A DNA stretch of 64,000 nt from an uncultured Schlesneria sp. (GCA_903899985.1 CAIULL010000062.1:54389-118388), one strand, 5' to 3'; counted from the stretch's first letter, positions 18,755 to 28,380 are shown. Made by a program: numbers and translations. The notes: generated from the sequence alone by a model not told the origin.

Positions 18755-19551
18755 TGAGGGAGATCTTTGAAGAAACGAAACAGAACTTTTTAAAACCGTT
18801 TGGTTGAATGTTTCGGCATCAGAAGCCCACGAAAAAGATCTTTCCCGCCGGTTTCGTCGTACTCAATCTTCGTAATGAGCGGGAATCACAGCCGAAAATC
18901 CTCACACCCCCCTTTGATGTGCGGGGGTGTCCCGATCTCGCAGACCTTTTCGACCGAAGGTCTCGTCCAGCTTTCTTTTCGGTTTCATTAAGCCAGCACT
19001 TTTCAGAAACGAAACCTCTCAGGCATCCAGAAGCTAAAACATGTCAGCAGAGCCGTCAATCAAGTACCCTTTTAAGCACGAAGAATTGGCGGGCTTCGAA
19101 GTGATCCTATTCGCGCAGCTTATGGGCGGAATGTCGTTAAAAAGTTGGCCCGTCACAGGCGTGGGTCCTGGCTCGCGGGTGCTCTTGTTGTCACCCGATG
19201 AAATCAGAAGCGAATGGCGACTTAAAGCTGCCACGACTGGTACCGATGTTCGCGGCGTTCTGTTTCAAAGTCATATCATTCAAAATCACGCGAATATTCC
19301 ATCTTCTTGTCGCTTCATCAGGCGAGCTTGAGACTTTGGTCGCCGGTGAAATCGACGTACGGTTTTCCGCAACAGCGTACACTCGCGAAGTTGTTGATCT
19401 AGCTGTTATTGTCTTAGAAAGGATTATGGCGAAAACCAAGGTCGAGTCGACCAGGGATCGAACCCGGGACATTTTCGGTCAATGTTGATGACGGTTTTGG
19501 ATTCGATGCATTCCCTGAAATTCATAACCTCTTTTTTGCAAAGGACTGCGA
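18755..19551. other. 797-bp gene-free stretch with one hairpin and a tRNA fragment
   Basis: No convincing gene is present; the short open frames here lack ribosome-binding sites and overlap in several frames. An 8-bp inverted repeat with an 11-nt loop (ACACCCCC at 18904-18911, GGGGGTGT at 18923-18930) has no T run behind it. A tRNA-like 3' end sits at 19441-19472 on the minus strand. The 30 bp before 19552 contain the promoter-proximal ribosome site (AAAGGA) of the PQQ gene. Confidence 0.5.
19441..19472 (-). other. tRNA 3'-end fragment (T-arm plus acceptor strand)
   Basis: Read on the minus strand this gives a 5-bp T stem with loop TTCGATC (CCGGG / CCTGG, one G-T pair), followed by seven bases and G-ACC that resemble an acceptor 3' strand. 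No matching 5' acceptor, D-arm or anticodon arm exists in the next 90 bases, so it is not a functional tRNA. Such 3' tRNA ends are typically left as attachment-site copies by integrating elements. No integrase is seen here. Confidence 0.4.
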
Positions 19552-20991
19552 ATGATTCGAAAAATCATCTTAACGGGATGCCTGGGTTTCGTTTCCACGA
19601 TTGGTTTCGCCGATAAACCTGAATGGCCCCAGTTTCGCGGGCCTAACGGATCGGGGATTGCCGTCGGTGCGAAGCCACCCGTCACGTTTGGGCCGGAGCA
19701 AAACGTGAAATGGAAGGTTTCGGTGCCCCCTGGCGCGTCATCGCCTGTCGTTGCCGGTGATAAATTGTTCCTGACCGTGTTCGATGAAGGTAAACTTTTT
19801 ACCGTCGCCTATTCCACAAATAATGGTCGAGAACTCTGGCGGGCCGAAGCTCCCGCCAAGACAATCGAAGCTTACCACAAAACGGAAGGAAGCCCCGCGT
19901 CGTCTTCTGTGGCGACTGACGGTAAGACTGTCGTGTCGTATTTTGGGTCGTGTGGTGTCTTTGCATATGATTTAACCGGTAAAGAACTCTGGAAATATTC
20001 TTTGCCGACGGCCAAAACAGCAGCAGACTTCGGTACGGGCGTTTCGCCAATCCTTGTTGATGGACTTGTCGTTCTTTTGCGTGACGAAATGAACGAGCCA
20101 AAAATCATCGCGCTCGATGCCGCAACGGGTCGTCCGAAATGGGAAACGAAGCGACAGTCTCCCACCAGTTATTGCACGCCAGTCGTCTGGGAAGTCGAAG
20201 GAGAAAAGCAGGTCGTCTGTGGCGGTTATGGGCGCATGGTGAGCTATCACCTGCAGACAGGGGAAGAGAAGTGGAGCGTCGTCGGTATGCCGTCAGCCAC
20301 CTGCCCGACCCCCGTCGTCGGCGATGGAATGCTGTACTTTTCGGGCTGGTCCCCCGGCGATGCCGAGGACAGCGATTTCAAGTTCCCGAAATTCGACGAT
20401 CTTTTGAGCTCTGGCGACGCGAACAAAGACGGCCAGATCTCGCGCGAGGAAAGCGAAAAGACATTTTTGAAGGGCTTCTTCGACAACAACGACACTAACA
20501 AAGATGGACAGATCACGCTGGAAGAATGGGACGGCATGATCAAGTATATGTCCGCCGGAAAGAACTCCGTTTTTGCGGTGAAAGCCGGTGGCCGAGGAGA
20601 CATCACGAAGACGCATGTTGCCTGGAAGAAAACCAAAGGAATGCCATACGTTCCAAGCGCGATCCTTGTCGGTGGCCAGTTTTTCATGGTGAAGGATGGA
20701 GGGCTTTGTACCTCATACGACGCAAAGACGGGCAAAGAGATCTACGTTCAGAAGCGAGCCGTGGCAAATGGCCGCTACTACGCTTCGCCTGTTTCTGCCA
20801 ATGGGAACATTTACGTTGTCTCGCTCGACGAAGGCGCATTTACAGTTCTGAAAGCGGGAACAGACAGCCCCGAGATCGTCGCGGAAAATCCCAAACTGGA
20901 TGAGAAGACGAGCGCGACGCCGGCGATTGTCGGCGACACGATTTATGTTCGAACGGCAAATCACCTCTGGGCCTTCGCAGAGAAGCGGTGA
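19552..20991 (+). CDS. PQQ-like beta-propeller protein with two EF-hands
   Basis: The signal-peptide-like start (MIRKIILTGCLGFVSTIGFADKP) precedes EWPQFRGPNGSGIAV, which begins the PQQ-binding-like propeller common in planctomycetes. Blade motifs follow (AYSTNNGRELWRAEAP, AYDLTGKELWKYSLP, ALDAATGRPKWETK, SYHLQTGEEKWSV). Around residues 285-325 two canonical EF-hand loops appear (DANKDGQISREE and DTNKDGQITLEE), inserted between blades, so calcium binding is likely. The later blades (AYVQKRAVANG region) close the propeller. The enzymatic activity is unknown; catalytic quinoprotein residues are not obvious. AAAGGA lies six bases before the start. Confidence 0.85.
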   Translation: MIRKIILTGCLGFVSTIGFADKPEWPQFRGPNGSGIAVGAKPPVTFGPEQNVKWKVSVPPGASSPVVAGDKLFLTVFDEGKLFTVAYSTNNGRELWRAEAPAKTIEAYHKTEGSPASSSVATDGKTVVSYFGSCGVFAYDLTGKELWKYSLPTAKTAADFGTGVSPILVDGLVVLLRDEMNEPKIIALDAATGRPKWETKRQSPTSYCTPVVWEVEGEKQVVCGGYGRMVSYHLQTGEEKWSVVGMPSATCPTPVVGDGMLYFSGWSPGDAEDSDFKFPKFDDLLSSGDANKDGQISREESEKTFLKGFFDNNDTNKDGQITLEEWDGMIKYMSAGKNSVFAVKAGGRGDITKTHVAWKKTKGMPYVPSAILVGGQFFMVKDGGLCTSYDAKTGKEIYVQKRAVANGRYYASPVSANGNIYVVSLDEGAFTVLKAGTDSPEIVAENPKLDEKTSATPAIVGDTIYVRTANHLWAFAEKR

Positions 20992-21540
20992 ACCACCGGG
21001 TCCCTGGGGCGTGCCGAACAAAGTCAGTCTATGTGCGTCTGACGATGGGTTCAGACGAGGGCGATCGTTTGCAGAAACTGCTCACGGGGAATGCAGGTGG
21101 ACGGTCCGTTTTCATGAGCAAGCCCTGAATCAGACTCATTTTCCTGAACTGAGTTCGGTGGTTTTCGCCGTGAAACTGGGTTCGTTTGCAAACTTTCAGG
21201 AGGTTGAACGCCAAAAAACTAAATTAACGCAAATGTTGTGAAAAACACCATATTTGCGCAAATAATGTCTGCCTCGCGCAACACACATGTGCAAGCTTTC
21301 AGAATGATGAAAGCACCCAAAAAAACGGATTTCCGGCAATGTCGCGCAAAAAACCATAGTTGTGCAGTTGGCACGATTGTCGGTCAACACTTTTCCTAGA
21401 ACGAATAACGAACGAATTTCGCCACGGTCAACACCGTATCGAATCGTCTCGGTCCAGGCTCGCCTGAATTTTCAATTTCGTTTTTGTTGGAATTCAAGGA
21501 CTAGCCCACACAATCCGACGTTTTCATTACCATCACGATT
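20992..21540. other. 549-bp convergent intergenic stretch
   Basis: This stretch lies between two converging genes. I see no coding signal. Around 21224-21265 there is a loose inverted arrangement (GCAAATGTTGTG and, further on, ATTTGCGC), and similar CGCAAA words recur nearby, but there is no clear terminator with a T run. Confidence 0.4.
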
Positions 21541-22383
21541 TCATTCAGCCGTGACGCGAACACCGAGTTTTACGAGTTCCTGAACCTGTGCTTTGCCGGT
21601 CTCATTCAGAGGGTTTCCGACAACATAAAGCTTCCAGTACGGCGCAAACCGCCGTTCACCGGCGACATCCTTTTGGGCCATTTCAACGAGCGTTGAAAGT
21701 TCTGTTAATTGATTTCGCTCGAGGAACGTGTATCGCATTTCGGTCATCCCGCTGAGTGCAGAAATATCCTTAATCTGGTTGTCTTTCAAATCAAGTCGTT
21801 CCAACCATCGCAATCCCTTCAGCGGTGTAATATCGCTGACCTTGTTCTTATCGAGATACAGGGCATGCAGCTTCGGCAGTTCGGCGAGTGGCTGAAGTGA
21901 TTCGACCTGATTCCGGCTGAGATAAAGTGCCCCCAAGGCCTTCAGGCTTTGTACCCCTTCGAGGCTGGTAATCTGATTGTCGTCCAGTTGGATATACTGG
22001 AGCTTGGTCAGCTTTCCGAGGGGTGAAAAGTCGACAATCTGGTTCTTCGCCAGATCGAGCGATTGAACGTTGACGCATTCTTCCAGCGGCTTGAGATCTT
22101 TGATCTTGTTACCGGTCAATTTAATCAGAGCCAGATTACGGCATTTTTCGAGACCTGCCAGACTTTCGATCCCACGACCGGGTGCTTCGAGGAAGAAAAT
22201 CGTGGCGACATCATCGTCGGTGATCTTCTTGGACTTATCAGTTTTATCGATCTGCTTCTTCTTCAGGATCTCGCGAATAACGGTATCAAGATTCGCGTCC
22301 GGGAAATCAATATCGGCAGCTCGCATAGGCGAACTGACAAACAGTGCGGCGATCATCCCCAACGCAAATATCCGGCACAGCAT
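21541..22383 (-). CDS. Exported leucine-rich-repeat protein
   Basis: This 280-residue protein has a signal peptide (MLCRIFALGMIAALFVSSPMRA) and about eight leucine-rich repeats of 22 residues of the internalin type, such as LQSLDLAKNQIVDFSPLGKL and LQYIQLDDNQITSLEGVQSL. A cap-like N-terminal segment (DIDFPDANLDTVIREILKK) precedes them. The C-terminal 55 residues are not LRR. The start is taken at 22383 because GGAG lies eight bases upstream; the ATG at 22404 has no such site. LRR proteins bind other proteins; the ligand is unknown. Confidence 0.85.
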   Translation of the reverse strand: MLCRIFALGMIAALFVSSPMRAADIDFPDANLDTVIREILKKKQIDKTDKSKKITDDDVATIFFLEAPGRGIESLAGLEKCRNLALIKLTGNKIKDLKPLEECVNVQSLDLAKNQIVDFSPLGKLTKLQYIQLDDNQITSLEGVQSLKALGALYLSRNQVESLQPLAELPKLHALYLDKNKVSDITPLKGLRWLERLDLKDNQIKDISALSGMTEMRYTFLERNQLTELSTLVEMAQKDVAGERRFAPYWKLYVVGNPLNETGKAQVQELVKLGVRVTAE

Positions 22384-22693
22384 CGTAAAATCTCCAGCAG
22401 TCATGCTTTAAAATTGACACTCCCTTAGGCGAGCATCACTTGTTAATCAACACGCACTCTACCGAACAGGATGAACGATTCACAACCGAACCGGACATGG
22501 GATTTGATGCCGTTGTCTATTCGACGACAGGATGATATCGGTGGTGATGTCGCCGATTGCATTGTCAATCGGCGAAAACTGGATTTGGTGACTCTGGATC
22601 AAAGTCTCCCCAGAACCAGTAGCTTCTCCTTCGCCCCCGGGAGCACTGCATGACCGAAGACAGTCGCGCAACAGCATGGGATTTAGAAAAGCA
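22384..22693. other. Gene-free spacer upstream of the LRR gene
   Basis: These 310 bp separate the LRR gene from the glycosyltransferase gene, both on the minus strand. I see no gene, RNA or repeat. The LRR promoter should be in the part adjacent to 22384. Confidence 0.35.
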
Positions 22694-24208
22694 TTACTGA
22701 TCGACTTTTCCGTTTTCGACCGAATCCCGATCGTTTGCCTTCTGCTTGGTATACAGTCTGACATTTAAGACTCCATCCGGCGTTCCTCTCACTTCGATCG
22801 GGACGCTCGCCAACAGGACTGGCGGTCCAAAACCGTCCGCGAATTCGTAAGGTAACTGGCGGTTGGTCACAACATAGGCGCGGTCCACGTCGGTCAGTCG
22901 TCTTGGGGGTCTTGTGAAATGACTTGGTCGGGTCAGCCCATCGATCTGTTGCGCGGGAAGTTTTTGAAACCGCAGCCAGGCAGTCATCTGGTAGGAATCG
23001 GTGTAGACTGGAAGCGAATCACCTCGTTCTCGAATCAATCGAGCCACTTCGCGCGTCGCCGAATTTAACGCAAATGCGCGGTGGAAACGGTCAGGTTTGA
23101 TTGGAACAAACGAAAAGGGCCAGATCAAATGGATGAACACGAGGATGACAGCGATGAATGGCGGTAAAAATGCTGACGCCGTCGACCGCCGCCAGAATTT
23201 TGACTCGCGAACCGATTCATACCAAACCGCCGCCAGCGGCCAGAAAGATACGAAGCAGACCAAAGCCCAATTTCCTTCGAGTCGGGTTTGAGTCGATTTA
23301 TAGAGAAAAAACGCCAGCGGTAAGGCATAAAGACAGGCACAGACTCGCAGTTTAGGATTCTGGCTTAATCGAGTGAACCGCGAGACGACCCATGGGAACA
23401 GGTAAAACGGCAATGTGCCAAACGCCAATATTTGTATCCCGATAAATTCAACGATCGAAATCAACGCATTCGGTGTCTTTTGAGCCGAGTGCCGCCATTG
23501 AAAAAGTAATGGTTCAAAGTTCTGCTGAACGTTATAGATCAAGATCGGCGAAGCAACGACAAAAGCGACGACTCCATGAACAATATAGCCCTTCAGCCAA
23601 TGTTGCCACGGTTGCCGAGTGAGCAGCAGACTGACGAAGGCGACAGGGACCGCGAGCCCCATTGTGTATTTACTGAGAATACCGCACCCCAGGATTAATC
23701 CCCCGATCAGCCACCAGCGAAGGTGGGCACTCGGTGGGTTTTCAGGCAAGCCATCTGTTGATAGCGTCATCCGTTGGTGCAGTTCAACAAGCCACCAGAG
23801 ATAGGCCGCCCAACACATCAATAACGGCGAATCCGGGGTCATCAAGACCGCGAGAAAGGTAAAAACAGGAGTCAGAAGAACGCCCCAGATCAATGGGCGA
23901 GAACAGGTCAATCGGCTGATGACGTAAAGCGCGAATGCCGATGCAATACAGGCAGGAACGCGAAACGCAAAAATTGAATCACCCAAGACTGCGGTCGCTA
24001 ATCGAATCAGGACGGCCGTCATCGGAGGATGATCGTAATAACTCCATTGCAGGTCTTTCGACCAGCACCAGTAGTAGACTTCGTCGTCGGCTGCCGGAAG
24101 AAATGCCGCCAGTACGAGATAGACTATGAAAACGATCGCAATTTGTTTCAGTCGTTGCTTTTCATCCATGAAAGTCTTTCTTTGGGCGTCGTCCATGACG
24201 TGATTCAT
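22694..24208 (-). CDS. GT39-family (PMT/ArnT-like) membrane glycosyltransferase
   Basis: The protein has 504 residues and many transmembrane helices in the N-terminal 370. The first extracytoplasmic loop carries the catalytic acidic motif as DDEVYYWCWS with YYDHPP downstream, as in GT-C glycosyltransferases that use polyprenyl-phosphate sugars to modify proteins or lipids. The C-terminal soluble part (ALNSATREVARLIRERG onward) is typical of the family. The start follows the stop of the exported methyltransferase by 3 bp, so the two are translated from one mRNA. The acceptor is unknown. Confidence 0.85.
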   Translation of the reverse strand: MNHVMDDAQRKTFMDEKQRLKQIAIVFIVYLVLAAFLPAADDEVYYWCWSKDLQWSYYDHPPMTAVLIRLATAVLGDSIFAFRVPACIASAFALYVISRLTCSRPLIWGVLLTPVFTFLAVLMTPDSPLLMCWAAYLWWLVELHQRMTLSTDGLPENPPSAHLRWWLIGGLILGCGILSKYTMGLAVPVAFVSLLLTRQPWQHWLKGYIVHGVVAFVVASPILIYNVQQNFEPLLFQWRHSAQKTPNALISIVEFIGIQILAFGTLPFYLFPWVVSRFTRLSQNPKLRVCACLYALPLAFFLYKSTQTRLEGNWALVCFVSFWPLAAVWYESVRESKFWRRSTASAFLPPFIAVILVFIHLIWPFSFVPIKPDRFHRAFALNSATREVARLIRERGDSLPVYTDSYQMTAWLRFQKLPAQQIDGLTRPSHFTRPPRRLTDVDRAYVVTNRQLPYEFADGFGPPVLLASVPIEVRGTPDGVLNVRLYTKQKANDRDSVENGKVDQ

Positions 24209-24211
24209 TGC

Positions 24212-25027
24212 CTACTTTTCTCGTCGTTCGAAGATGACGACATGCTGTCGTGGAAGCGATGCGACCGTTTCTTTCCACTTCAACTGGAACTCGGGCTGAC
24301 CGATTTCCTTTTTGACCTGGCCTTCCGTCATTTTGTGAACGAGCTTAATCGGCACCTGGGGATCTTCACGTCGATATTCGACGAAAGCAATTCGACCGCC
24401 GGGTTTCAATGCCTTTGATAATTCGAGCATCATTTCATAGGGAAATTCGAATTCGTGGTAAACATCGACCATAAGAGCGAGATCAATCGAGGCAGGTTCC
24501 AGCCGGGGCGATTTATCCGTGCCAAGCACAAGCTCGACGTTTTTAATGTTGCGATCCTTAATTTTGTCACCAAGCAGATCGAGCATCTCTTGCTGAATGT
24601 CGACGGCCAGCACTTTTCCTTTCTCGCCGACCTCATGTGCCATCATCATCGTGATGACCCCCGAACCGGCCCCCACATCAGCGACAACTTGACCTGACTT
24701 TAATTTCAATTCGCGTACCAGTTCGCTCAGCCGCTCTTCTTCTTCTCGCTCGGGACGCTCTAACCAGGGTGCACCATGGAAGGTCATCACCATCGCGATT
24801 TCGCGACCCATATAGAACTTTCCCGTTCCATTCGGATCATGGTTTTTTTTCGTCTGATATCGCTCTTTGGTTTTGACGGCAGGCTTCGCAGGATCTTCGA
24901 TGACTGGTTGTTCCTGAGCGGTCGCCTGCGATAACACGGAACCGCGAGAAAGCAACAACAACAAAAGGCCACTGAGCACCGCGCAGAAAACGCAACAGAG
25001 TCGAACCGAAGAACGTCGTGAAGTCAT
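24212..25027 (-). CDS. Exported class I SAM-dependent methyltransferase-like protein
   Basis: Residues 1-35 form a strong signal peptide or anchor (MTSRRSSVRLCCVFCAVLSG, then LLLLLL). The domain that follows has the SAM-binding motif I VADVGAGSGVITMMM, motif II VLAVDIQQEM, and the motif IV-V segments (DLALMVDVYHEF, LKPGGRIAFVEYR). It is therefore a Rossmann-fold methyltransferase that appears to be directed across the inner membrane. The start at 25027 has GGAA six bases upstream; the ATG at 25039 is the alternative. It sits in an operon with the GT39 gene 3 bp downstream and the sugar-isomerase-like gene 38 bp upstream. Methyltransferases with signal peptides occur widely in planctomycetes; the substrate is unknown. 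Confidence 0.85.
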   Translation of the reverse strand: MTSRRSSVRLCCVFCAVLSGLLLLLLSRGSVLSQATAQEQPVIEDPAKPAVKTKERYQTKKNHDPNGTGKFYMGREIAMVMTFHGAPWLERPEREEEERLSELVRELKLKSGQVVADVGAGSGVITMMMAHEVGEKGKVLAVDIQQEMLDLLGDKIKDRNIKNVELVLGTDKSPRLEPASIDLALMVDVYHEFEFPYEMMLELSKALKPGGRIAFVEYRREDPQVPIKLVHKMTEGQVKKEIGQPEFQLKWKETVASLPRQHVVIFERREK

Positions 25028-25065
25028 ATGGTATTCCATTTCCAGCGGTTCGAGATGTTTCAGCT

Positions 25066-26085
25066 CTAGAAACCTCGAGCTGATCGGATTTCGTCAAACC
25101 CGCGCAGATGATAGCCAATCCTCAGATAGTCTAACATCCGACAAAGGGACCTGACGGCGACCCCCATGCCGTCGGGACCGCTGAATCCGCCAAACTGGCC
25201 GCCTCCTTTGAGATGAGGCTCAAGTTCAAGGAACAGCCCGGGCGCACCAAGCTTCTTCATACGCTCGTTAATCTGTGGCAGATGATCGCGCAGGTCACGA
25301 AGAATCAATTCGTGACCTGAATCGCCGACGTCGCAGGGGACAAAATTTTTCAGCCGTTCTTCATCAACGACACCAGTCCATTTGAGATTTGGATCAACGT
25401 GATAGTCTTTAATATGAATCCAACCGAGGTGATCCCGCATGGCTCGGTATTCCGCCAGGCAATCTAGTGGAGACAGGTTTTGCGACGAAATATTGCCGCC
25501 ATCAAAGATGCACACCAGATTTGATCGCCCGACCGAATTGGCTAATGCCGCAAGCATACGACCATTTTGTCCAACGAGGTTTGCCTCGACTTCCAGGGCA
25601 AAAACAAGTCCAGACTTCGCACATAAATCAACAATCGGCCCAAGTCGGTCCGCAGCCGGCTGGACATACTTTTCCGGATCTTCACCTTTCGGATGATAGA
25701 ATGAAAAGCCGCGGATCAACTTTGCGTCCAGGGCCAAGGCGGCCCGAATCGTCATTGCAACATCGGTTTCGTGGTACTGGCGATCGGGCACATATTTATT
25801 GTGACTACCGTCATCGAGATCAAAAAGCTTCACTTTTCCTAAGCGTGAACCGATGCTGGCGACGTGCATGCCATAGTCCGCATGCAATTTCTTCAGCCGG
25901 ATCAACTCGTCTTCTTCTAGCTCTGTGACATGTTTTACTTTACCTGCCCCAGTGACATCGACGAATCGTGGACTGTAGTAACTCAATCCCAGAGCCGCGA
26001 GTACTGAGAGTTGCTCGATTGCTGTTTTGGAATTCGCCGCTTCGTCAGCAAAAGCGCTGAGCACAATGCTCCGTCCCGTGGTCAT
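25066..26085 (-). CDS. Sugar phosphate isomerase/epimerase-like TIM-barrel protein
   Basis: The protein has 339 residues. The family is seen in [21 protein letters not shown] (N-terminal strand), [32 protein letters not shown] and LFLELEPHL; the Glu, Asp, His and Glu of these motifs are the metal ligands expected in xylose-isomerase-like (AP-endonuclease 2 fold) proteins. The start at 26085 has AGGGAG upstream and leaves the first strand intact. These enzymes isomerise or epimerise sugars or inositol derivatives; the substrate is not clear. The gene is upstream of the exported methyltransferase and may belong to the same transcription unit. Confidence 0.85.
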   Translation of the reverse strand: MTTGRSIVLSAFADEAANSKTAIEQLSVLAALGLSYYSPRFVDVTGAGKVKHVTELEEDELIRLKKLHADYGMHVASIGSRLGKVKLFDLDDGSHNKYVPDRQYHETDVAMTIRAALALDAKLIRGFSFYHPKGEDPEKYVQPAADRLGPIVDLCAKSGLVFALEVEANLVGQNGRMLAALANSVGRSNLVCIFDGGNISSQNLSPLDCLAEYRAMRDHLGWIHIKDYHVDPNLKWTGVVDEERLKNFVPCDVGDSGHELILRDLRDHLPQINERMKKLGAPGLFLELEPHLKGGGQFGGFSGPDGMGVAVRSLCRMLDYLRIGYHLRGFDEIRSARGF

Positions 26086-26191
26086 CGACAACTCCCTGAA
26101 AACATCGTGTAGTTGATTGCGAATATCGAACGCGAATTGTCTTTTAAAAAAGTCCTGGCGTAGAGATTAAAGGTCACGCATGGCAATCTCA

Positions 26192-26785
26192 CTATTGTGC
26201 GGATAACGAGTTGACAAGTTCAATGATCGCCTTGCTGTCTTCAGCGGCTTTGACCATCTTATTGATTGAGGCAATCTTGCCCGACTTATTGATTACGAAA
26301 GTCCAGCGAGCAGTCGTCACTGTTCGGGTCAAAGCTTCCTCTTTGCCGTCAATAACCGCCTTGACCGTTTTTTCACCAGGAGTCACCGGGACACCGAACG
26401 CTTCGGCGACCTTGCCATTCGTATCGGCGAGCAGTGCGAAGTTCAACTCGTGGGCCTTCTTGAACAATTGATGATTCTTTACGGAATCACCGCTTACACC
26501 AACGACCTCAACACCTTTTTCGACAAGCGACTTCATATCGTCGCGAAATCCACAAGCTTGCTTCGTGCACCCTCCGGTCATGTCAGCCGGGTAGAAGTAA
26601 ACGACGATCACCTTTTTTCCAACGTGATCGCTCGACTTCCATTCCATTGCAGAGTCATCCTGTGCCTGAAAACTGGGCGCCGAATCACCCACCTTAAGAC
26701 CTTCTTGAGCGTTGGCGACGTTGACGCATGCAAACAATCGCAGCAATACAGCGGCAAAACCCAAGAGTTGTGAATTTCGAATCAT
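26192..26785 (-). CDS. Peroxiredoxin of the BCP/PrxQ type, exported
   Basis: The N-terminus is a signal peptide (LLGFAAVLLRLFACVNVANAQ). The thioredoxin-fold domain has the peroxidatic cysteine in TGGCTKQACGFRD (Cys73), and the resolving cysteine five residues on (Cys78), the PrxQ arrangement. Asp/Thr around Cys73 and the conserved Arg in TTARWTFVIN match AhpC/TSA enzymes. It reduces hydrogen peroxide and organic peroxides. Planctomycetes often have extracytoplasmic copies. GGGAA lies upstream of the start. The gene is divergent to the histidine kinase. Confidence 0.9.
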   Translation of the reverse strand: MIRNSQLLGFAAVLLRLFACVNVANAQEGLKVGDSAPSFQAQDDSAMEWKSSDHVGKKVIVVYFYPADMTGGCTKQACGFRDDMKSLVEKGVEVVGVSGDSVKNHQLFKKAHELNFALLADTNGKVAEAFGVPVTPGEKTVKAVIDGKEEALTRTVTTARWTFVINKSGKIASINKMVKAAEDSKAIIELVNSLSAQ

Positions 26786-26955
26786 GCAAAAATTCCCGGA
26801 AAATTAATGGAAAACTCTGTCGATATTCGACCTCTCATGGGTCACCAAATGGCGGGAAAGCGAATACGATTCTGTTGTTGAGATTCTTAAACGACTCGTT
26901 TTCTCATTCTCGCCTGACGCCTAGCATACGTTCGCCCGAAATCGAGCGTCAACCA

Positions 26956-28380
26956 ATGGACCTGGACATGCTGCATTCACCGTTATTTCGCCGAATTCTT
27001 TTGCTCTTCGGCGGCTTTGGTCTTTTCTGCCTGGCGATCCTCGGTATTGTCAGTTTGTCGATTCCCTCCAGCAGCTCAGGTGTCTCGGCATTACGATGGC
27101 GGATGCTGGTAACGGCTGCGATGTTGCTCGTGCTTGGTCTGTCGTTGCTCGCCCAGCTGATGCACTGGTGGATTGTTCCCCTTGTCGAATTGACTCGTGC
27201 AACGAAATTGATGTCCAGCGGCAAACAACCAGAACGAATGATCGTCGACAGCGATGATGAATTAGGTCGATTAGCGAACGCATTCAACGAGATGATCCTC
27301 AACGTCGAAACCCGAAGCGTTGAATTGCAGACAAACCAGCAACGAGTGACTCGCGATAACGAACAACTTGCAACGGTTCTGGAAGCGATGGTCGAAGGGG
27401 TCATTGCGGTCGATCCCGACGAACGAATCTTGCTCGCCAATACTGCAGCCATACAGTTATTGGATTTAAAGTCGTTTAATGTCGTAGGGCGTCGCACATG
27501 GGAGTCCATACGTTTACCTCAGATTCATGAGTTGATTCGGCTGACACTCAATGAGAATCAAGAGCAGCACCGGATGGAATTCGCGGTTCCGTGGACGGAA
27601 TCGACCGTCGCCGTGGTGGCGTCGCGGCTTCCCGGCACCCCCTGCCCCGGTGCCGTGCTGGTCTTCCACGATGTGACTGAACTCCGACGCCTGGAAAATC
27701 TGCGTCGCGACTTTGTGTCGAATGTTTCGCACGAATTGAAGACACCTCTGGCTGCCATCGCTGCTTATGCCGAAACGCTGTTGAACGGGGCGTTGGAAGA
27801 CGGGGATTTCGGCCGCACTTTTGTCGGGAGAATTGCCGAACAATCGGATCGACTGAATTCGTTGATACTCGATTTACTGGAATTAGCTCGGATTGAATCA
27901 AGCGAGCATTTGTTGCTGGTTGACGCCGTTGAAGTAAATTCAATCCTGAAAGCAAGTGCTGAAGCACACCAAGCGATTGCCCAATCGAAGCAATTGACAC
28001 TGGAGACGGCCTCAAATGAAGAACAACTTTATGGTCAGGCAGATGCAGAAGGATTGCGAACGATTGTCGACAATTTGATCGGCAACGCGATCAATTATTC
28101 GCGACCTGGAGGTTCGATTCACGTCCGTTCCCGCCGAGAAGGTGAATGGGTTATTGTTGAGGTACAGGACAACGGTGTGGGAATTGCGAAGGAATTCCAA
28201 ACGCGGATTTTTGAGCGATTCTTTCGAGTGGATCGGGCTCGATCACGCGAGGTCGGTGGGACGGGATTGGGGCTCTCAATCGTCAAACATCTGTGCCAAC
28301 TGTTCGGAGGGAATGTCAAAGTGACGAGTCAAGTCGGTGTGGGAAGTACCTTCACGGTCACTCTCAAGGCAGAAAGCTAA
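26956..28380 (+). CDS. PhoR-like sensor histidine kinase
   Basis: This 474-residue protein has two transmembrane helices (about 12-36 and 49-77) separated by a loop of only a dozen residues, a HAMP linker (75-127), a PAS domain (about 135-245) and a HisKA domain with His259 in SNVSHELKTPLAAI. The ATPase domain has N box VDNLIGNAINYS, G1 DNGVGI and G2 GGTGLGLSIV. This is the layout of PhoR-type phosphate-sensor kinases, but no response regulator or pst gene is in the window. The start at 26956 is preferred to the far-upstream ATG at 26728. Its stop codon overlaps the stop of the converging phosphotransferase gene. Confidence 0.9.
   Translation: MDLDMLHSPLFRRILLLFGGFGLFCLAILGIVSLSIPSSSSGVSALRWRMLVTAAMLLVLGLSLLAQLMHWWIVPLVELTRATKLMSSGKQPERMIVDSDDELGRLANAFNEMILNVETRSVELQTNQQRVTRDNEQLATVLEAMVEGVIAVDPDERILLANTAAIQLLDLKSFNVVGRRTWESIRLPQIHELIRLTLNENQEQHRMEFAVPWTESTVAVVASRLPGTPCPGAVLVFHDVTELRRLENLRRDFVSNVSHELKTPLAAIAAYAETLLNGALEDGDFGRTFVGRIAEQSDRLNSLILDLLELARIESSEHLLLVDAVEVNSILKASAEAHQAIAQSKQLTLETASNEEQLYGQADAEGLRTIVDNLIGNAINYSRPGGSIHVRSRREGEWVIVEVQDNGVGIAKEFQTRIFERFFRVDRARSREVGGTGLGLSIVKHLCQLFGGNVKVTSQVGVGSTFTVTLKAES

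Noticed and set aside
19041..19331. 96-codon plus-strand frame before the PQQ gene
   Set aside because: Overlaps several frames in both directions, with no family and no ribosome site.
19441..19472. A functional tRNA gene
   Set aside because: Only the T-arm and an acceptor-like strand can be folded; there is no 5' half.
21366..21381. TTGGCACGATTGTCGG as a sigma-54 promoter
   Set aside because: The -24 element is acceptable but the -12 element lacks the required TTGC; it lies between two converging gene ends.
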